Source: JAJXZJ01 sp050012855 (lineage in GTDB: Bacteria; Verrucomicrobiota; Verrucomicrobiia; Limisphaerales; J093). From it: a stretch of 64,000 nt of DNA. Location: the NCBI GenBank assembly GCA_050012855.1, contig JBEKGJ010000012.1:1-64000 (forward strand), in the 5' to 3' direction. Below, in pieces: positions 38,931-46,458 of the stretch; the first letter of the stretch is position 1, and each line of letters begins with the position of its first letter. A program made the translations under genes and the position numbers. The notes under the pieces are model-generated. The model worked only from the letters and a program-made list of their open reading frames with translations, was not told the DNA's origin and did not search any database.

Positions 38931-39353
38931 TCACGGTTTCAGGCCCGGCTGCGTCCACACGCTGATGTCCTTCTTGAACCCGGCGGCCTTGACCGCCAGG
39001 GACACGTTCATGAAATCCTGAATCGGCGTGGCCTTGTCCACCCGGATGGCGACGCTGGTGTTGGGATCTTTGCCCGCACGGACCGCCAGCTCCGCCTGCA
39101 AATTATCGAGCGTGACCGGTTGCAGCCCCAGATAGATCGGCGAATTGGTGGGCATGGAGATGATGATTGCCTGGGAAGTATCCGATTTTCCTTCGCGCCC
39201 TTGACGCGTCTGCGGCAGGGTTATCTTTACCGTCGGCTGCTGCTTGAAGGTCGTGGTCACCATCAGAAAAATCAACAGCACGATCAGAATGTCGATCAAC
39301 GACACGATGATGATCGGCGGGGGCGACCGGTGTTTGCGTTCGATGAAGCGCAT
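38931..39353 (-). CDS. exbD: ExbD/TolR family proton-channel protein
   Basis: 140 residues: a basic N-terminus, one transmembrane helix with the key aspartate (VSLIDILIVLLIFLMV, D at about residue 21) and a periplasmic domain with AIRVDKATPIQDFMNV. It works with ExbB to couple the proton gradient to TonB-like proteins. It is the last gene of a tonB-exbB-exbD cassette, 18 bp after exbB. Confidence 0.92.
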   Translation of the reverse strand: MRFIERKHRSPPPIIIVSLIDILIVLLIFLMVTTTFKQQPTVKITLPQTRQGREGKSDTSQAIIISMPTNSPIYLGLQPVTLDNLQAELAVRAGKDPNTSVAIRVDKATPIQDFMNVSLAVKAAGFKKDISVWTQPGLKP

Positions 39354-39371
39354 CGCGAAGAGGGGGCGGGT

Positions 39372-40031
39372 TCAGCCGGGGGTCACGACCGGCGGTTCCA
39401 TGGCGCGCGGTTCCGGGTGGGCGCGGCGGGGCAGGCGGTATTGATGGCGCAGGAAGTCCTCAAGCTGCGTCTCCATCTCGACGCCGAGCGTCTCCACCTT
39501 CTTCGTGAAGTAGCTCCAGAAGACCAGCGACGGGATGGCGATGAGCAAACCCATGAGCGTCGTGTTCAGGGCGATGGCAATGCCCTTGGCGAGGACGGAG
39601 TTGTCCGCCAGGCCGCTGCGCCCAAGGTCGCCGAACAGGGTGATGAGGCCGTGGAGGGTGCCCACGAGGCCGAGCAGGGGCGAGATGCCCACGACCACCT
39701 CGAGCACGACCAACCCGCGTTCGAGATGCACGACTTCCTGGCGGGCCTGCGCCTGGACGGCCTCCTGGTTTTCCAGTTTGGGCAGCGGCAGGTGTTCGAT
39801 GGCGGTGAGGGCCAGGCGGCCGAGCGTCGAGTTGCGTTGCTGGCAGGTGACCTCGAGCGCCGTGAGATCCTCGCTGCTGCGCCAGCGCTTCAGTGCGTCG
39901 GCCACGCCAAACGGAACGACTTTGCCCCGGCGGAGGGCCAGCCCGCGTTCGATGATGAAGGTGACGCTGACGATGGACGTCAGCACCAGGAGCAGCATGA
40001 ACGGTCCACCAGCGATCAGGAATTGCAGCAT
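39372..40031 (-). CDS. exbB: MotA/TolQ/ExbB proton-channel protein
   Basis: 219 residues with three transmembrane helices, one at the start (GGPFMLLLVLTSIVSVTFI) and two forming the conserved channel block (VVEVVVGISPLLGLVGTLHG and ALNTTLMGLLIAIPSLVFW). It forms the pentameric channel around ExbD. ATG 40031 lies 32 bp after the TonB-like gene. Confidence 0.93.
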   Translation of the reverse strand: MLQFLIAGGPFMLLLVLTSIVSVTFIIERGLALRRGKVVPFGVADALKRWRSSEDLTALEVTCQQRNSTLGRLALTAIEHLPLPKLENQEAVQAQARQEVVHLERGLVVLEVVVGISPLLGLVGTLHGLITLFGDLGRSGLADNSVLAKGIAIALNTTLMGLLIAIPSLVFWSYFTKKVETLGVEMETQLEDFLRHQYRLPRRAHPEPRAMEPPVVTPG

Positions 40032-40063
40032 AAGAATGATTGGCGAAGGCCGGTCGGGCCGGC

Positions 40064-41182
40064 TCAGTAATAGAAGGTGAACGTCACTTCGCGGTAGTTT
40101 TCGCGGAGTCGCTTGCGCATTTCAATGGTCCACTTCTCGTACGGCGCCGGCGTTTTGACGGCCGAGTGGCAGAGCAGCGTGTAGAGTTCGCCGACGTTTT
40201 CCTCCACGGTGGACATGTCGGTGACCCGTCCGTCAGACCAGAGGCGGAATTTCAGGACGACCTTGCCTTCCCGGTCGAGGGCGTACCGGTGTTCTTCCAG
40301 CAGACCGTACCAGCACGCCTGGACGGCCGCGATAAACTTGGCATCGTAGTCCCCTAATTCGTCGCGCTTGACATCGAGGGAGGATTGCACGGTGAACCGC
40401 GGCACGCCACCTTCCTGCTTGAGCTTTTCGCCGAGGGTGGCGCTGTTGGGGTTGACGGTGCGTTGCTGGGCGCGGGCGGCGGCCACCGTGCGCGGTCGCG
40501 TCGGCTGCGGTTTGGCGGCCTCCACAGCGGTGCTGGGCTGGGCGGAGGCGGTCGCCGTAGGTTGGGCGTTGGTGGGATTGATGATGGGCGGCACGGGCTT
40601 GGCCATGGCCAGATCGCCCATGGGTTCCTTGGGCTCGGTTGGCGCGGCAGGTTGGGGCGGCGCCGGCTGGGCGAAGGCCGGTGTAGGTGGCTGCGGCCGG
40701 GCCTGGGCCGTGGCGGGTTCCGGCGGCGGTTGCGGCGCGGGCGGTGTAGGCTGTAGGGGGCGGGCCGCCGGGGTGGCGGCCCGGGTGGTGTCCGCGGTTT
40801 TCATCACCCTGGTCTGCTTGCCCTCAAGTTTGGGCGTGCCGGTGTCGCGGCTCGTGTCCGGGTTGCCGGCGAGGGAATTAAGCCGCGAGTAATAGGGTGT
40901 TTCCTTCGGTGCCTCGTCGGTGGCCTGGGAGGGGTCCACATCCACGAAAACGAGCGGGACTTCGGGAGTCTCTGCGGGCTTCGACACCGCGGGTTTGGGC
41001 GGGGGCGGAGCCTTGGCAGTAAGGGCGGCCACGGTGGCCGGGCTCAGGTTCAAAGCGCGGGCGAGGAGCAGCAGGGGACTGAAGCGCCACAGATCCAGCC
41101 GGTTGCCCGTCTCGATGCCGGTGAAGATGGCCAGGTGGCAGAGGAGGGACAAAACGAACGCCCGCGCGATGGGATTCATCAT
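40064..41182 (-). CDS. TonB/TolA-like energy transducer
   Basis: 372 residues from ATG 41182 (the adjacent ATG 41179 and a longer form from 41221 are possible). One N-terminal helix (FVLSLLCHLAIFTGI) anchors it; a long Pro/Ala/Gln-rich spacer (about 55-270) would span the periplasm. The C-terminal 110 residues (YDAKFIAAVQACWYGLLEEH, GKVVLKFRLWSDGRV, CHSAVKTPAPYEKW) match the TonB/TolA C-terminal fold. Together with exbB and exbD downstream it forms a complete energy-transduction unit for an outer-membrane process. No TonB-dependent receptor is present, so the client is unknown. Confidence 0.8.
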   Translation of the reverse strand: MMNPIARAFVLSLLCHLAIFTGIETGNRLDLWRFSPLLLLARALNLSPATVAALTAKAPPPPKPAVSKPAETPEVPLVFVDVDPSQATDEAPKETPYYSRLNSLAGNPDTSRDTGTPKLEGKQTRVMKTADTTRAATPAARPLQPTPPAPQPPPEPATAQARPQPPTPAFAQPAPPQPAAPTEPKEPMGDLAMAKPVPPIINPTNAQPTATASAQPSTAVEAAKPQPTRPRTVAAARAQQRTVNPNSATLGEKLKQEGGVPRFTVQSSLDVKRDELGDYDAKFIAAVQACWYGLLEEHRYALDREGKVVLKFRLWSDGRVTDMSTVEENVGELYTLLCHSAVKTPAPYEKWTIEMRKRLRENYREVTFTFYY

Positions 41183-41378
41183 GCGCGGCCGACGCCACTC
41201 CAACCTTTCCACCCAGAACATACTGATCGGACATTGCCGCAGCGCCAGTTGATGGGCAACAGGAAGTTGATGCGGCCTGGCCTTGGCGGCTGCTCGCTAA
41301 CATGACATCGCATCGCGCCGCCAGGTTACGGGCGGCTCGAACCACGATGCGCGGGGAATCCGCGGACGTGCCGGCGGG

Positions 41379-41597
41379 TCAGGCGTGGCGGAAGGTAATG
41401 CGCGCCTTGTTGAGGTCGTAAGGTGACATCTCGATGTTTACCTTGTCACCCACGCTGATGCGGATGAAATTCTTGCGCATCTTCCCGGAAATGTGGGCCA
41501 GCACCTCGTGCTTGTTGGCCAGGGCCACCCGGAACATGGTCCCCGGCAACACCTGCATCACCGTCCCGATAAGTTGAATGGGCTCTTCTTTAGCCAC
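41379..41597 (-). CDS. infA: Translation initiation factor IF-1
   Basis: A GTG start at 41597 gives exactly 72 residues (MAKEEPIQLIGTVMQVLPG onward), the standard IF-1 length, with the OB-fold core FRVALANKHEVLAHISGKMR and the tail PYDLNKARITFR. A longer frame to an upstream ATG (41717) would add 40 residues with no similarity, so the GTG start is preferred. A CAGGGG element lies upstream of it. The gene stands alone, away from ribosomal-protein genes. Confidence 0.95.
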   Translation of the reverse strand: MAKEEPIQLIGTVMQVLPGTMFRVALANKHEVLAHISGKMRKNFIRISVGDKVNIEMSPYDLNKARITFRHA

Positions 41598-41772
41598 GCC
41601 TGTAATCCCCTGCGCCGTGGTCTGCAACCACTCCGGCATTTGTTGGGTGCCCGTTCCGTCCGCGGGCGGACACAAATTACAGGGCTGGACCATCGCCGGC
41701 CTGGCCGCGGGAAGCAAGCCTGTTCTGGCAGCCCCCGGCGCCGGCGGCCGGTCGCCGGGCGCGCCGGTCGCC

Positions 41773-42642
41773 TCAGAAAACCGGCTCGCCGGAAACCTGG
41801 GTCAGGGCGCGGTATTCCGCCACCAGTTGCCGCGTTCGCGGACCGGGCTGGCCCGTGCCAATCACCCGGCCATCCACCTTGACGATGGGAATGATCTCGG
41901 CGCCCGTCCCGGTGAGGAAACACTCGTCGGCGTTGAACACGTCGTAGCGCGTCAGGTTGGTTTCGCTGACCGGGACGCCGTCCGCGCGGGCGAGTTCGAT
42001 GACGACGCCGCGCGTGATGCCGTAGAGCGCGCCGGCATAGAGCGCGGGCGTGAGCAGTTGACCGCCCTTCAAGATGAACAGATTGTCGCCGGTACACTCG
42101 GCCACGTAGCCCTCGGCGTTGAGCATGATGGCCTCTTCGACGCCGGCGTTGTTGGCCTCGATCTTCGCCAGGATGTTGTTGAGGTAATTCAGCGATTTGA
42201 TCGCCGGATTGACCGCGCTATGCAGGTTGCGCGTGGTCGGCACCGTCACGATCGCCATGCCGCGTTCGTAAAGCTCGGGTGGATAAAGCTGGATCTTGTC
42301 CGCGATGACGATGATCGAGGGCCGCTGGCACCGGTTTGGATTCAATCCCAGCGTGCCAATGCCGCGGGTCACCACGAGTCGGATATAACCGTCGCGGAGG
42401 TTGTTCGCGCGGCAGGTCTCGATCACCGCCTGGGTCATCTCCGCGGGCGACATCGGAATCTCCAGCAGAATCGCCTTCGCGGAGCAGTACAGTCGTGCGA
42501 CGTGCTCCTTCAGGCGAAAGACGCGCCCGTTGTAGGCGCGAATGCCCTCGAACACGCCGTCGCCGTAAAGCAGCCCATGATCGAACACCGAAATCTTGGC
42601 GCTCTGCTCGTCGAAATAGCTGCCATCAATGAAGATTTTCAT
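41773..42642 (-). CDS. ilvE: Branched-chain amino-acid aminotransferase
   Basis: PLP enzyme of fold type IV, 289 residues, catalysing the last step of Ile, Leu and Val synthesis. Motifs are FIDGSYFDEQSAKISVFDHG, LLYGDGVFEGIRAYNG, the PLP lysine in NPAIKSLNYLNNILAK and EGYVAECTGDNLFI. ATG 42642 (MKIFIDG) is the family start. A D-amino-acid transaminase or aminodeoxychorismate lyase is a less likely reading. ilvD lies 17 kb away, not in the same operon. Confidence 0.9.
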   Translation of the reverse strand: MKIFIDGSYFDEQSAKISVFDHGLLYGDGVFEGIRAYNGRVFRLKEHVARLYCSAKAILLEIPMSPAEMTQAVIETCRANNLRDGYIRLVVTRGIGTLGLNPNRCQRPSIIVIADKIQLYPPELYERGMAIVTVPTTRNLHSAVNPAIKSLNYLNNILAKIEANNAGVEEAIMLNAEGYVAECTGDNLFILKGGQLLTPALYAGALYGITRGVVIELARADGVPVSETNLTRYDVFNADECFLTGTGAEIIPIVKVDGRVIGTGQPGPRTRQLVAEYRALTQVSGEPVF

Positions 42643-42775
42643 GCCGCGTGCGTCACCGTAAGCAAGCTTGTGGCGGGGCGCAACCATTTAGGCGTGGCCG
42701 ACCATCCATCCGATCAGCCCCGGGTCGGCGGGATCCCTTTGCCGTGGCGAGGCCGCCACGAGCCGGCGGGCTCCG

Positions 42776-43720
42776 CTACGAACTGCCGATCAGGATGCCC
42801 ACCAGAAACACCAGCAACCCGCCCAGCATCACCTGCACCATGGCCGACGACCACGGGGTGTCCATGTACTTGTGCCGGACCCACGAGATCACCCCGAGTT
42901 CCACCAACACCACCGCCACGGCAACGCCTGTCGCCGTGCGGACATCCGGAATGAGATAGGGCAGCGTGTGTCCCAGGCCGCCCAGCGTCGTCATCAGACC
43001 GCAGACCAGACCGCGGGCCCACGGATGACCGCGCCCCGTCAGGCTGCCATCATCGGACATGGCCTCGGCGAACCCCATGCTAATGCCCGCGCCCACACTG
43101 GCCGCAATCCCCACCAAAAATGTCGCCCAACTGCTGTGCGTGGCGAACGCCGCCGCGAACAAGGGCGCCAGTGTCGAGATCGAGCCGTCCATCAGGCCCG
43201 CCAGTCCCGGTTGGACGACCTGCAGCAGAAAAAGCCGCTGCTGCTGGGCCGTTTCCTCCTCGTTCATCCGGGTGGCCCCCATGCGCTCGGCCGTGGTCGC
43301 GTGGTGGCGTTCTTCCTCGGCCAGGTCGCCCAGCAACTGGCGCATGGAGGCGTCGGTGGTCCGTCGCGCCGCCGCCTCGTAAAACTGCTTGGTCTCCAAC
43401 TCCATCAGCTCGGCCTCTTTCTGCACCGCCTTGAGGCCCAGCGGGCGCGTGAGCCAAATCGGGCGGCGCTTGACGAAACCACGGACATCTTCGCGCCGGA
43501 TCAGCGGCACGTGATCCCCAAACCGCGCGCGATAGAGATCGAGCAGCCGGTGCCGGTGCGCATCCTCCTCCCGGCGGAGGACCTTGAACTTCTCAGCCTG
43601 TTCCGGGAAATGCTCCTTCAGGCCCTCGGCGAAATCGTCAAAGATGCGGGCGTCCTGTTCCTCAAGGGAAATCGCCAGGGCCAGGATTTCGCGTTCGCTG
43701 AGTTCTTCGAATCGTCGCAT
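42776..43720 (-). CDS. mbfA: Ferritin-like/VIT1 fusion, MbfA-type iron exporter
   Basis: 314 residues. Residues 1-150 are a rubrerythrin/ferritin-like four-helix domain with carboxylate-histidine motifs (SLEEQDARIF, REEDAHRHRLLDLY, ELETKQFYEAA, EEERHHATTAERM). Residues 175-314 are a VIT1/CCC1-type membrane domain (PGLAGLMDGSISTLAPLFA, SVGAGISMGFAEAMSDDG). Known relatives in rhizobia (MbfA) export Fe(II) and give iron and peroxide tolerance. ATG 43720 is the start. No Irr/Fur site could be recognised upstream. Confidence 0.92.
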   Translation of the reverse strand: MRRFEELSEREILALAISLEEQDARIFDDFAEGLKEHFPEQAEKFKVLRREEDAHRHRLLDLYRARFGDHVPLIRREDVRGFVKRRPIWLTRPLGLKAVQKEAELMELETKQFYEAAARRTTDASMRQLLGDLAEEERHHATTAERMGATRMNEEETAQQQRLFLLQVVQPGLAGLMDGSISTLAPLFAAAFATHSSWATFLVGIAASVGAGISMGFAEAMSDDGSLTGRGHPWARGLVCGLMTTLGGLGHTLPYLIPDVRTATGVAVAVVLVELGVISWVRHKYMDTPWSSAMVQVMLGGLLVFLVGILIGSS

Positions 43721-43806
43721 AATTCAAGTTGCGGCGGCGGGCCACGTTCGCCGGCGCCGTCGGGTCAATCCAGGTCAGGCTCGGGTTGGCGCCGGACCGC
43801 CGCGGT

Positions 43807-43993
43807 TTAGAGCACACCCTTGACGAGGCCGCCTTCGGCCCGCAAGGCGGCGCCGTTGACCGCCGAGGCGGCCGGTGCGCAGGCGACGCCGACCACGCGC
43901 GCCTTCACGGGCCAGTCCGAGGGCGGTGGCAAAGCCGATGCCGGCGGCCGAGCCGTTGCCCGGGGCGGCTTCTGGGGCGAGTGAAAGATCCAT
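43807..43993 (-). pseudogene. Decayed short-chain dehydrogenase with internal deletion
   Basis: From ATG 43993 the frame reads MDLSLAPEAAPGNG then SAAGIGFATALGLAREGAR, a damaged SDR N-terminus with its Rossmann glycine motif. After a frameshift the same strand continues with ARVV, then directly with AVNGAALRAEGGLVKGVL and a stop (43807-43809), the usual last residues of SDR proteins. About 180-200 central residues, including the YxxxK catalytic site, are missing. It is thus a deletion-plus-frameshift remnant. The surrounding 43721-44094 has no other gene. Confidence 0.6.
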
Positions 43994-44094
43994 GTCGCCG
44001 GGTTGCCCCGGCCAACATAGCGACGAAACCGGTTGCGTCAAATCCGGGTTGGGTTCCGTCGGGGCGCGCGCGGGAACGGGCGCAGTTCGGGCTT

Positions 44095-44604
44095 TCAGCG
44101 CGCAGGATTCCCGCCGGGCAGCGGGTTGGCGGGGGCCGCAGGCGTGGGTGTGCTGGTCGCCGCGCTGACAGGGGCTGTTGTCTGGTCCGCTGCGAATCGT
44201 CCTGGCGAGGCCGGTTGGCGGTCGTCCAGCACGGTCCGGGCGGCCGTGGTCGCGACAGGAGCGCCGGTTTCAGGAATGCCGTTCGGGCGCTGGGCCAGAT
44301 AGGGGATGGCGGCGGGCGTGGTGCGCGCACCGCCATAACCGGCCGTGTTTCCGTTGGCGTTGAGACTCGCCGCGGTGGTGTTGATGAGAGGCACGCCGCT
44401 GCCACGGAAATAGTCCCCGGCGATCAGGTTCGCGTTGATCATCGGCGTGCGCCGGGTGACATAGGAAATGCCGCCGTAGCCACCGAAGATCGGCGCCGCG
44501 TAAATCCGGGCAACCACCGCCCCGCCGCTGCCGGGGAAACCAACCAGTTGCGCCAGGGAAACGACCGTGCCAAGCGGCAAGGCCAGCCAGAACAGGTGTC
44601 GCAT
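44095..44604 (-). CDS. Secreted Ala/Pro/Thr-rich hypothetical protein
   Basis: 169 residues from ATG 44604. A signal peptide (MRHLFWLALPLGTVVSLAQL) is followed by a Gly/Tyr-rich part (APIFGGYGGISY) and a disordered Ala/Thr/Pro tail. I do not recognise a family. A longer frame exists upstream but would run into the intron-like sequence at 44724-44794. Confidence 0.5.
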   Translation of the reverse strand: MRHLFWLALPLGTVVSLAQLVGFPGSGGAVVARIYAAPIFGGYGGISYVTRRTPMINANLIAGDYFRGSGVPLINTTAASLNANGNTAGYGGARTTPAAIPYLAQRPNGIPETGAPVATTAARTVLDDRQPASPGRFAADQTTAPVSAATSTPTPAAPANPLPGGNPAR

Positions 44605-44723
44605 GGAAAACCAATAATCCAAGTTCGCGCGGGGCGCAAGCAGGCGCCGGGGGCCGGCCAGTGGCCTGATCTTCACCATCGAGTCGCTGCGGCTGGTGCA
44701 GGGCACACAGCCGCGGTCCAATG

Positions 44724-44794
44724 ATAGGGGTAGGGACCGAGATTTGAACCTGACCCCCCGAACCGGACAGGCGGATTTCTCGCATCCGCCTCTC
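44724..44794 (-). ncRNA. Possible group II intron domain V/VI remnant
   Basis: On the minus strand 44794-44760 reads like a domain V hairpin: GAG, a GGATGCGA-GAAA-TCC core and the 3' arm TCCGGTTC. It is followed by a GGGGGG run and a domain VI-like arm with CCTACCCC and a possible bulged A, ending TATC. The 5' arm has one or two extra bases compared with the consensus, and no reverse transcriptase or other intron domain lies upstream, so this would be a degenerate orphan end. It could also be an unrelated structured RNA. Confidence 0.3.
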
Positions 44795-44851
44795 CAGTCA
44801 GTGGGTTCGCGTCGCCCATGATTGTCCGCGCCTGGGGTGGTCCGTGAAAAC

Positions 44852-44876
44852 GGCGGGAGCCGCGAAGGTTCCCGCC
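44852..44876 (-). terminator. Rho-independent terminator of the Gfo/Idh gene
   Basis: On the minus strand a 10-bp stem (GGCGGGAACC pairing with GGCTCCCGCC, one G-U) with a 5-nt loop is followed by GTTTTC. It lies 20 bp after the stop of the oxidoreductase gene. Confidence 0.65.
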
Positions 44877-44896
44877 CTGCGCCCTGCCGGCGGAGC

Positions 44897-46312
44897 TCAG
44901 GCCGGTTCCCAACCCGGGCGATAGCTTTCCTTGAGGAGGCGGTCAGCCTGCGGCGTGTTCGGCGATTTCATCGCGGCCGCATCCCACGCCATGACCTTGC
45001 CGACGCGGATGGCCACGAGGCCGAGCAGGCCCATCTCCGTGAGCATGGCGCCGTATTCGAAGTTGGCGCTGGCCGGCGGGCCGCCCTTGATGGCATCGAG
45101 CCAGTCGCGGTGGTGGCCCTTGGAACGGGGGAGCGTCTTGGCCGGACGCTTGAAGTTGTCCATGCGCGAGCCGGGCAGCAGGCGCGGTTCGCCGGCCCAA
45201 CCGGGACAGGTGATCATGCCCTTGTCGCCGACGAACAGCGTGCCATTGCCGCCGTTGCCGAGTTCGTCGTCCGGATCGAGCCCGGCGGGCCGCGGCGGGC
45301 CGAGGCCGCCGTCATACCAGGTGAACTTGACCGGAGGCATGCTGCCACGGGCGGGGAACTGGTAGTAGTAAATGCCGCCGGGCGGGGCCATCTCGGAGTC
45401 CACGCCGCCGGAAGCGAAGGCCTCGATGCTGGTGGGCGCGGTGAGGTCGAGCGCCCAGCAGGGGGCGTCGAAATTGTGGCAGAAAAAGTCGCCGATGGGC
45501 GCGGTGCCGAACGCCCAGTAATCGCGCCAGGTGACGGGGGTATAGGCGCCGCTGTAGGGCCGCGCCTCGCGCGGTCCGAGCCAGAGGTCCCAGTTGACGC
45601 CGCGCGGCAGGGGCGTCGGCTCCGGGCGGCCGCGGGTGTATTTCGTGCTCCAGCGGCTGGCGGACGTCCAGGCGTGGACTTCGCGCACATCACCAATGAC
45701 GCCGGCCCGGATCCATTCGTAAGTCTGCCGGATCCCGTCGCCCGAATGGCCCTGGTTGCCCATCTGTGTGGCAAGGCCGGTTTCCTTGGCGACCTTCGAC
45801 ACCAGCCGGGCTTCCCACACGTTGTGGGTGAGCGGCTTTTCGCAATACACGTGTTTGCCCAGGCGCATCGCGGTGACGCTCACGAACGCGTGCAGGTGAT
45901 CCGGCGTGGCGCAGAGCACCGCGTCAATCGCCTTCTCCTTTTCGAACATGACGCGGAAATCCTCGTAATCGGCGACCTTGAAGTTCGGCGTCTTTGCCGA
46001 GTAATGCTTCTCGGCCTCGGCCTTGACGGGCAGGCGACCCGCCACGCCCTTGAAATAGAAAGGCTCGAGATCGTCATGTTCGATCGGGTCGGCCACGGCG
46101 ATGATCTGGGCGTCGGACAGGGAAAAGAGCCCGCGCATGTTGGTGCGGCCCTGGCCGCCGGCGCCGACGATGGCGATGTTCACCTTTTCGCTGGGGGCGA
46201 CAAAGCGCGGTCCGCCCAGGACGTGGCGCGGGACAACGGTGAACGCCGCGGCAGCGGTGGCGGCGGTGCCGAGAAAACGGCGACGGGAAACGGAAACAGG
46301 TTTCGGGTTCAT
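44897..46312 (-). CDS. Tat-exported Gfo/Idh/MocA-family oxidoreductase
   Basis: 471 residues. A Tat signal (VSRRRFLGTAATAAAAFTVV) starts the protein. The Rossmann motif IVGAGGQGRTN (about 45-55) and CATPDHLHA, followed by EKPLTHNVWEARLV, are family hallmarks; the lysine of the EKP motif is catalytic. The second half has the beta-sheet domain with many aromatics. The family oxidises or isomerises sugars using NAD(P). Export by Tat suggests folding with cofactor before transport. The partner may be a DUF1080-type hydrolase (inference). It is divergent from the sigma factor and has its own terminator. Confidence 0.92.
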   Translation of the reverse strand: MNPKPVSVSRRRFLGTAATAAAAFTVVPRHVLGGPRFVAPSEKVNIAIVGAGGQGRTNMRGLFSLSDAQIIAVADPIEHDDLEPFYFKGVAGRLPVKAEAEKHYSAKTPNFKVADYEDFRVMFEKEKAIDAVLCATPDHLHAFVSVTAMRLGKHVYCEKPLTHNVWEARLVSKVAKETGLATQMGNQGHSGDGIRQTYEWIRAGVIGDVREVHAWTSASRWSTKYTRGRPEPTPLPRGVNWDLWLGPREARPYSGAYTPVTWRDYWAFGTAPIGDFFCHNFDAPCWALDLTAPTSIEAFASGGVDSEMAPPGGIYYYQFPARGSMPPVKFTWYDGGLGPPRPAGLDPDDELGNGGNGTLFVGDKGMITCPGWAGEPRLLPGSRMDNFKRPAKTLPRSKGHHRDWLDAIKGGPPASANFEYGAMLTEMGLLGLVAIRVGKVMAWDAAAMKSPNTPQADRLLKESYRPGWEPA

Positions 46313-46458
46313 AGGTGACGGTCAGATGGCACTTACATTGTGATGCGGGCAGCATGGGCGAAGGCGGGCGGCCATACAAGCCGGAAACGACCATGACTGC
46401 CAGCCGCAGGCGCGCTCCGCGGAAAAGTCCTTGTCGGAATTCGCGGGTCGGTGGCGAT

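Noticed and set aside
38829..40070. 413-codon plus-strand open frame opposite exbD and exbB
   Set aside because: It is the reverse-frame shadow of two clearly recognised genes and begins in low-complexity DNA.
43729..44724. 331-codon plus-strand open frame
   Set aside because: It is antisense to the SDR remnant and to the secreted Ala/Pro-rich protein, is full of Arg/Gly and has no motif.
44722..44800. A minus-strand tRNA suggested by GGTTCAAATC
   Set aside because: The bases around it do not pair as a T-stem and no acceptor or D-arm fits; a group II intron-like fold explains more of the sequence.
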